In this document: piece by piece, positions 47,777-52,586 of the stretch
Layout: every line of letters starts with the position of its first letter
Position numbering within the stretch: the first letter of the stretch is position 1
NCBI GenBank assembly: GCA_025934635.1
Contig: JAICWX010000016.1
Location: 1-52,586 of the forward strand
Direction of reading: 5' to 3'
DNA length: 52,586 bases
Source: Streptosporangiaceae bacterium
Lineage (GTDB): Bacteria; Actinomycetota; Actinomycetes; Streptosporangiales; Streptosporangiaceae
Position numbers and translations under genes: made by a program
The notes under the pieces: generated by a model
Told to the model about the DNA's origin: nothing
Database searches by the model: none
The model's input: only the letters and a program-made list of their open reading frames with translations

Positions 47777-49210
47777 TCAGCGCCGGTTACCAGCCCGGGC
47801 CGGACGGCGCCCGGTGCCCTCACGCTTCGCTCGGACCCGGACCGAGACCTGCACCGGGGTGCCCGCGAAGCCGAACTCCTCGCGCAGCTTCCGTTCCACG
47901 AACCGCCGGTAGGAGGCCTCGAGGAAACCGGTGGAGAACAGCACGAAATGCGGCGGGCGCACGCCGGCCTGGGTGGCGAACAGGATCTTCGGCTGGCGGC
48001 CGCCGCGTACCGGCGGCGGGGTCGCCGCGACCAGGGCGGTCAGCCACGCGTTGAGCCGCCCGGTCGGGACCCGGGTCTCCCAGCCCTCCAGGGCCTTGTC
48101 CAGCGCAGGCACCAGCCGGTCCATGTGCCGCCCGGTGGCGGCGGAGATGTTCACCCGCGGCGCCCACCGGGCGTTGTACAGCTGCCGCTCGATCTCGCGC
48201 TCGAGGTAATGCTGCCGCTCCTCGCCGACCAGGTCCCACTTGTTGTAGGCGATGACCAGGGCCCGGCCGGCGTCGATGACCATTGAGATGATGCGCAGGT
48301 CCTGCTCGGTGAGCGGGTCGCTCGCGTCGACCAGGACGACGGCGACCTCGGCCAGGTCGAGCGCGCCCGCGGTGCGCAGCGCCGCGTAGTAGTCCGCGCC
48401 CTGGCTCTCCCTGAACCGCCGCCTGATGCCGGCGGTGTCGACGAACCGCCAGGTGGTGCCGCCGAGCTCGATGATCTCGTCCACCGGGTCCCGGGTGGTG
48501 CCGGCCACCGAGTCGACCAGGGACCGCTCCTGTCCGGCCAGCTTGTTCAGCAAGCTTGACTTGCCGACGTTGGGACGGCCGAGCAGGGCGACCCGGCGGG
48601 GACCGCCCTCGGCGTCGAAGTCTTCCCGGGGTGCCTCCGGCAGCGCGGCGAGCACCAGGTCGAGCAGGTCGCCGCTGCCCCGCCCGTGCAGGGCGCTGAC
48701 CGGGGCGGGCTCGCCGAGGCCGAGCGACCACAGCGCCGCGGCCTCGGATTCGGCCCGGGTGTCGTCGACCTTGTTGGCCGCGACCACGATGGGCTTGCCG
48801 GACCGGCGCAGCACGCTGGCCACCGCGGCGTCCGCGTCGGTCACACCGACGGTGGCGTCCACGACGAACAGGACCGCGTCGGCCGCGTCGACCGCCACCC
48901 TGGCCTGGGCGGCCACCCGGGCGGCCAGGCTCTCGGAGCCTTCCACCGAGGGTTCCCAGCCGCCGGTGTCCACCAGGGTGAATGCCCGGCCGTTCCATAG
49001 CGCGTCGTAGGTGACCCGGTCCCTGGTCACGCCGGGAACGTCCTCGACGACCGCCTGGCGGCTGCCGAGGATCCGGTTCACCAGCGTCGACTTGCCCACG
49101 TTGGGCCGGCCGACGACGGCGACCACGGGGACCGCGGGCGCTGGGCCCTCGGGCACGGGGCCCTCGGGCACGGTGAATTCGGGCATGGAGGCTGCCTCGT
49201 CCGGCATCAT
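47777..49210 (-). CDS. der: Ribosome-assembly GTPase Der (EngA)
   Basis: A 477-residue GTPase with two G domains in tandem and a C-terminal KH-like domain, needed for 50S ribosome assembly. G domain 1 (about 30-190) has [18 protein letters not shown] and NKVDD. G domain 2 (about 205-375) has [20 protein letters not shown] and NKWDL. The KH-like part is about 385-470 ([20 protein letters not shown]). The first 27 residues contain a PEGP repeat. It follows cmk by 6 nt, the usual actinobacterial order. Confidence 0.95.
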   Translation of the reverse strand: MMPDEAASMPEFTVPEGPVPEGPAPAVPVVAVVGRPNVGKSTLVNRILGSRQAVVEDVPGVTRDRVTYDALWNGRAFTLVDTGGWEPSVEGSESLAARVAAQARVAVDAADAVLFVVDATVGVTDADAAVASVLRRSGKPIVVAANKVDDTRAESEAAALWSLGLGEPAPVSALHGRGSGDLLDLVLAALPEAPREDFDAEGGPRRVALLGRPNVGKSSLLNKLAGQERSLVDSVAGTTRDPVDEIIELGGTTWRFVDTAGIRRRFRESQGADYYAALRTAGALDLAEVAVVLVDASDPLTEQDLRIISMVIDAGRALVIAYNKWDLVGEERQHYLEREIERQLYNARWAPRVNISAATGRHMDRLVPALDKALEGWETRVPTGRLNAWLTALVAATPPPVRGGRQPKILFATQAGVRPPHFVLFSTGFLEASYRRFVERKLREEFGFAGTPVQVSVRVRAKREGTGRRPARAGNRR

Positions 49211-49216
49211 TACCTG

Positions 49217-49906
49217 CTATCTGCTCTTCTGCAGGGCCAGCCCGACGATGATGCCGACCACCTCGTCCAGGCCTAGCCCGGTTGAATCAACCACGACCGC
49301 GTCCGCGGCCTTCCCGCTCTGCGCCGCGTCCAGCCGGTCGCGCCGGTCCTGGTCGGCCTGGGTGGACCAGCTCGCCTCGGCGGACCGGCGGCTGGCCCGG
49401 GCCGCGCCGTCGGCGGTCAGGAACACCTTGACGTCCGCGCCGGGTGCGACCACGGTGCCGATGTCACGGCCCTCGGCCACGATCCCGGGGACGCTGGCGA
49501 TGATCTCCCGCTGCTGCGCGATCAGGTGCGCCCGGACCTGCGGGACAGCGGCGACAGCGCTGACCGCGGCGGTGACCTCGCGGGTCCTGATCGCCTCGGA
49601 TACGTCGGTGCCGTCCACCCGGGTCCACGGCGCCCGCGGGTCGGTGCTGACCTCGATGTGCGGCGCCGTGACCAGCCCGGCTACCAGCGCGGGGTCGGTC
49701 AGGTCGGCCCCGCGGTCGAGGAGCCACCAGGTCAGGGCCCGGTACATGGCCCCGGTGTCCAGGTAGCGCAGGCCCAGCGCGATGGCCACGCCGCGCGATG
49801 TGCTCGACTTGCCCGCCCCCGAGGGCCCGTCGACCGCGACGACGAGCCCGGACCCGCGATCCGTGTCGCTCTCCTGGTCGTTACCCAGGCTGGCTGAAGT
49901 CTTCAC
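49217..49906 (-). CDS. cmk: Cytidylate kinase
   Basis: A 229-residue kinase that phosphorylates CMP/dCMP with ATP. It has P-loop VVAVDGPSGAGKSSTS, LDTGAMYRALT, the CMP-binding GRDIGTVVAPGADVKVFLTA and DRRDRLDAAQSGKAADAVVV lid/adenine region, plus STGLGLDEVV. The GTG at 49906 has only a weak ribosome site. The pair cmk-der is conserved. Confidence 0.94.
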   Translation of the reverse strand: MKTSASLGNDQESDTDRGSGLVVAVDGPSGAGKSSTSRGVAIALGLRYLDTGAMYRALTWWLLDRGADLTDPALVAGLVTAPHIEVSTDPRAPWTRVDGTDVSEAIRTREVTAAVSAVAAVPQVRAHLIAQQREIIASVPGIVAEGRDIGTVVAPGADVKVFLTADGAARASRRSAEASWSTQADQDRRDRLDAAQSGKAADAVVVDSTGLGLDEVVGIIVGLALQKSR

Positions 49907-49916
49907 CCGTGCGATG

Positions 49917-50714
49917 CTACCGGGGCGCGAGTCCGTGCCGGTACGCGTAACCGACAGCCTGGGCGCGGTCCCGGGCGCCGATCTTCGGCAGCAGGTGGTT
50001 GACGTGGGTCTTGACGGTCGCCTCGCTGACGACCAGGTGCTCGGCGATCTCGGCGTTGGACAGGCCCGACGCGATCAGCGTGAGCACCTCGGCCTCGCGG
50101 GGCGTCAGCCCGTCGGGCAGCGGCTCGGGGGGCAGCGGTGACTCCGCCGCTATCGCCTCGACCAGGTGCCGCTGCACCACGGGGTCCAGGGCGGCCTGAC
50201 CGCTGGCCACCCGGTGCAGGGCCTGCTGGATCTCGGCCGCGCCCGCGTCCTTGGTCAGGTAGCCGAGCGCGCCGGCCCGCAGCGCGTCGATGACCGAGCG
50301 GTCGTCGGCGTAGGTCGTCAGCACCACCACCTTGACCGCGGGGTCGCGCTCGCGCAGCCGCCGGGTGGCCTCCACGCCGTCCATCCGGGGCATCCGCAGG
50401 TCCATCAGGATCACGTCCGGCTTCAGTTCGGCCGCCAGCGCCAGTACCTCCTCGCCGTCCGCGGCGGTGCCGGCCACCTCCACATCGGGCAGCAAGCCGA
50501 GCAGCATGGCCAGGCCCTCGCGCACCACCCGCTGGTCGTCCGCCGCCAGAACCCTAATTTCTGGCTCGCTCGCTCTGCTAGCCCCGCTAGCCCCGCTCGC
50601 TCTGCTCGCCCCGCTCGCCTCCGGGCGCCCTTGAGGCGCTCCCTTCCCTCGTCGCTCGTCGCAAGCTCCTCGCTCCTCAGTCCAGGGAGCGCCGGCGCCC
50701 TTTGGCTCGCTCAC
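49917..50714 (-). CDS. NarL/LuxR-family response regulator
   Basis: A 265-residue response regulator. The receiver domain (about 52-170) has the acidic pair ADDQ, the phosphorylation Asp in LMDLRMPRMDG (about 104), Thr in VVLTTYAD and Lys in YLTKDAG. The C-terminal LuxR HTH is TPREAEVLTLIASGLSNAEI, with SEATVKTHVNHLL. The N-terminal extension of about 50 residues is a repetitive ASGASRASGASGAS stretch. I use GTG 50714, with AGGAG 9 nt upstream. GTG 50720 overlaps the kinase stop as GTGA. It is the partner of the histidine kinase before it. Confidence 0.9.
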   Translation of the reverse strand: MSEPKGAGAPWTEERGACDERRGKGAPQGRPEASGASRASGASGASRASEPEIRVLAADDQRVVREGLAMLLGLLPDVEVAGTAADGEEVLALAAELKPDVILMDLRMPRMDGVEATRRLRERDPAVKVVVLTTYADDRSVIDALRAGALGYLTKDAGAAEIQQALHRVASGQAALDPVVQRHLVEAIAAESPLPPEPLPDGLTPREAEVLTLIASGLSNAEIAEHLVVSEATVKTHVNHLLPKIGARDRAQAVGYAYRHGLAPR

Positions 50715-50716
50715 GA

Positions 50717-51955
50717 TCACTCTCCTGCCGGTACTCGTAGCTGGACCAGGAACCCGGTATCGGTGGGGGCCGCGTCCAGGGTGCCGCCGAGCAGTTCGGC
50801 ACGCTCCCGCATTCCCGTCAGTCCGTATCCGTCGCCCGACGGAGAGACGGAGGGCCCGGGCGGGCTGGCTGGAGTGGCGGAGAAGTCTTCGATGGTCAGG
50901 GTGAGGTCGGCGGCGAGGTAGGTCAGGCGGACTTCGACGCGGGCCGGGCGGGCGTGCTTGCGGACGTTGGTGAGGGCTTCCTGGGTGACCCGGTACAGCG
51001 CGAGGCGGACCGCCGAGGCCAGCTCGCGGGGCGGTCCCGACGCGGTGAACCGGGCGGGCACGCCGGTATCGGCCTGGAAGGCCCCGGTCAGCGCGGCCAG
51101 CCGGTCGGGGCCGGGCAGCTCGTCGTCACGGAGCATGCCGATGGCCCGGCGTGCCTCGTCCAGGCCGCTCCGGGCCAGCTCGTGGGCGCGGTCGATGGTG
51201 CCGGCCAGCCGTTCGTCGCCGGGGTCGGACACGGCCAGCAGCCGGGCGCCCTCGAGCTGGAGGAGCAGCCCGGACAGGGAGTGCGCCAGCACGTCGTGCA
51301 TGTCGCGGGCCAGCCGCTGCCGCTCGGCCAGCGCCGCGGCCCGCAGTTCCGCGCCGCGGCTCTCCTCGAGCTCGATCAGCAGCTGCTCGGCCTGGGCCTC
51401 CTGCAGCCTGATCCGCCGGCCGAACAGCACGATCATGTAGATCGCGGCCAGCGGGAGCGCGTTGATCAGCAGCGCGAACGCGCCCTGGTGCTTGTGGTCC
51501 TGGCCGGCCGACTCGGCCACCAGCAAGAACGCGAGACAGGCGCTGAGCAGCACGACGCTGAGCCGGCCCGGGACGATGCGGGCCGCGATGCCGACCGCGA
51601 TCAGCAGCCCGACCGCGCCAGCCCCGTCGGGCTGGAGCCACACCAGCACGCAGGAGCTCACCATGAGCAAGGTGAGCACCGACACCAGGAGCAAGGCGGC
51701 GGCCCGCCGTGCCACCAGGGCGACGAAGCCCGCCAGCGCGGCGAGCCCGAAGCCGGCCAGGGACAGGCTCACGCCGAGCGACGCACCGTGCAGCCCGGCC
51801 CCCGGCTTGGCCCGGGAGGTGGTCACCACCACGATCACCAGGGCGCCGAGTCCGACCGGCAGGATCCGGCGCAGCAGCGCCTCGCGGCTCGCGCGGGCCT
51901 GCCGCAGGGCGGCCAGCGTCAGCGCCGACGACCCGGCCGCAGGCTGATCACTCAC
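50717..51955 (-). CDS. Sensor histidine kinase of the NarX/DesK type
   Basis: A 412-residue membrane histidine kinase. The N-terminal half has about six membrane helices (LRRILPVGLGALVIVVVTTS, FGLAALAGFVALVARRAAAL, LVSVLTLLMVSSCVLVW, LLIAVGIAARI, VVLLSACLAFLLVAESA and LPLAAIYMIVLFGRRI). A HisKA_3 dimerisation helix has the phospho-acceptor His in RLARDMHDVLAHSLSGLL (about 219), and the HATPase part has ALTNVRKHARPA and GYGLTGMRERAELLGG. The GTG at 51955 has GGGTGG upstream. With the response regulator it forms a typical DesK-DesR-like operon beside an ABC exporter. Confidence 0.9.
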   Translation of the reverse strand: MSDQPAAGSSALTLAALRQARASREALLRRILPVGLGALVIVVVTTSRAKPGAGLHGASLGVSLSLAGFGLAALAGFVALVARRAAALLLVSVLTLLMVSSCVLVWLQPDGAGAVGLLIAVGIAARIVPGRLSVVLLSACLAFLLVAESAGQDHKHQGAFALLINALPLAAIYMIVLFGRRIRLQEAQAEQLLIELEESRGAELRAAALAERQRLARDMHDVLAHSLSGLLLQLEGARLLAVSDPGDERLAGTIDRAHELARSGLDEARRAIGMLRDDELPGPDRLAALTGAFQADTGVPARFTASGPPRELASAVRLALYRVTQEALTNVRKHARPARVEVRLTYLAADLTLTIEDFSATPASPPGPSVSPSGDGYGLTGMRERAELLGGTLDAAPTDTGFLVQLRVPAGE

Positions 51956-51996
51956 GCTAGCCACCCTACGATTCCGCGCGCCGCGCGGCGCCGGCG

Positions 51997-52024
51997 CCAG
52001 GGTGGAAGCCGGTCTCCACCCTGG
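51997..52024. promoter_or_regulatory. Perfect 10-bp inverted repeat between the two-component system and the ABC genes
   Basis: CCAGGGTGGA (51997-52006) and TCCACCCTGG (52015-52024), spacer 8 bp. It lies between diverging operons, 42 bp before the kinase start and 90 bp before the small membrane protein. Candidate binding site of the response regulator. Confidence 0.55.
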
Positions 52025-52114
52025 GGTGGCCTCCAGGATCAGCCGCAGCGCCGAAGACGGTGAGACCCGCTGCCCGGCAGGCTCGGAGCAGACGAAGGAA
52101 ACAAGGAGGAAGAC

Positions 52115-52288
52115 ATGTTGTTCGGCATCGTGAATCCCGCGATCCGGGCCGCCGCCGGCGTCGTGCTCCTGGTCATCGGGCTGCTTCTGCACCGGGTGAT
52201 ACTCGACGCCGCCGGCGGGGCGGCCATCGTGATCAGCGCCGTCCAGTGGCTGTACCGCAGGCGGGGAGCCCAGGGACCGGCGCGATGA
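52115..52288 (+). CDS. Small two-helix membrane protein
   Basis: A 57-residue protein with two predicted membrane segments: IRAAAGVVLLVIGLLLHRVI and AAGGAAIVISAVQWL, then RRRGAQGP. AAGGAGGA is an excellent ribosome site before ATG 52115. Its TGA overlaps the next start as ATGA, so it is co-translated with the ABC ATPase. It resembles small accessory proteins of ABC-2 exporters, but no family was recognised. Confidence 0.7.
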   Translation: MLFGIVNPAIRAAAGVVLLVIGLLLHRVILDAAGGAAIVISAVQWLYRRRGAQGPAR

Positions 52289-52586
52289 GCGCCATTGAGG
52301 TCGACGGCCTGGTCAAGCACTACGGCGGTTTCACCGCGGTCGCCGGTATCAGCTTCACCGCGGCGCCCGGCGAGGTCACCGCGCTGCTCGGACCGAACGG
52401 CGCGGGCAAGACCACCACGATCGAGATCCTGGAGGGATTCCAGGCTCCGACCGAGGGCACCGTGCGGGTACTCGGCGCCGACCCGCGGGCGGGGGGCCAG
52501 GCAGGCCGGCGCTGGCGGTCCCGGATCGGCCTGGTCCTGCAGTCGACCAGCCTGGACGCCCAGCTCACGGTGACCGAGGCCCTGAC
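52285..52586 (+). CDS. ABC transporter ATP-binding protein, cut by the window end
   Basis: The N-terminal 100 residues of an ABC ATPase: YGGFTAVAGISFTAAPGEVT, Walker A LLGPNGAGKTTTIEILEGFQ, and the Q-loop VLQSTSLDAQLTVTEAL. The remaining signature and Walker B lie beyond base 52586. Start ATG 52285 is in an ATGA overlap with the small membrane protein. It is divergent from the DesK/DesR-like pair, which often controls such exporters. Confidence 0.88.
   Translation, partial: MSAIEVDGLVKHYGGFTAVAGISFTAAPGEVTALLGPNGAGKTTTIEILEGFQAPTEGTVRVLGADPRAGGQAGRRWRSRIGLVLQSTSLDAQLTVTEAL

Overview
The window looks like a chromosomal segment of a developmentally complex, very GC-rich actinomycete. The support is GC-rich third codon positions, frequent GTG/TTG starts, several probable leaderless genes, an F420-type NADPH oxidoreductase, and three XRE(DUF5753)/DUF397 pairs of the WhiJ/BldB kind. 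I can place it in Actinomycetes but not name a genus. I saw no tRNA, rRNA or CRISPR array.

Layout. 1-8 kb: the 3' end of panB, a small glycogen-binding-fold protein behind a double palindrome, and a minus-strand acetoin dehydrogenase operon (acoX-acoA-acoB-acoC) followed by a DenD-like dehydrogenase. 8-15 kb: a secreted GH15 glucodextranase-like enzyme, a CorA-like transporter with GQN in place of GMN, a receptor Ser/Thr kinase, and a small XRE regulator/membrane protein pair with a nested palindromic operator. 15-21 kb: a metallophosphoesterase fused to a PQQ-type propeller, a TetR regulator beside an oxidoreductase remnant, and a MacB/FtsX-type ABC exporter preceded by a coupled 32-codon leader ORF.

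21.3-24 kb is an accessory scar: an IS1182-like transposase fragment and then a clearly AT-richer island holding a large P-loop ATPase gene broken by frameshifts. 24-28 kb carries a first XRE-DUF5753/DUF397 pair, two coupled small ORFs, and a vapBC toxin-antitoxin pair lying exactly between two 271-bp direct repeats (95% identical) derived from the 3' part of npdG. 28-33 kb: two UPF0145 double-domain proteins, methionine aminopeptidase, an internally deleted thioesterase pseudogene and a TnpB C-terminal remnant. 33-41 kb: an ABC-2 exporter, a small uncharacterised protein, an HAD-IIA phosphatase, a TPR protein, a DUF1015 protein, an MBL-fold hydrolase and an aldo/keto reductase.

41-45 kb is the most distinctive regulatory stretch: two convergent XRE-DUF5753/DUF397 pairs plus a SpoIIAB/RsbW-type ATPase. 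The two XRE genes share a near-identical palindrome (ATCCCATNNGGGAT) in their upstream regions, and the first is also preceded by about 230 bp packed with perfect and mutually exclusive inverted repeats. 45-52.6 kb returns to ordinary genes: a frameshifted methyltransferase remnant, a DUF5302 protein, a spermidine-synthase-like protein, bioA, der, cmk, a NarL/DesR-type two-component system, and a divergent small membrane protein with an ABC ATPase cut by the window edge.

All family assignments come from recognising motifs by eye; no search was run.
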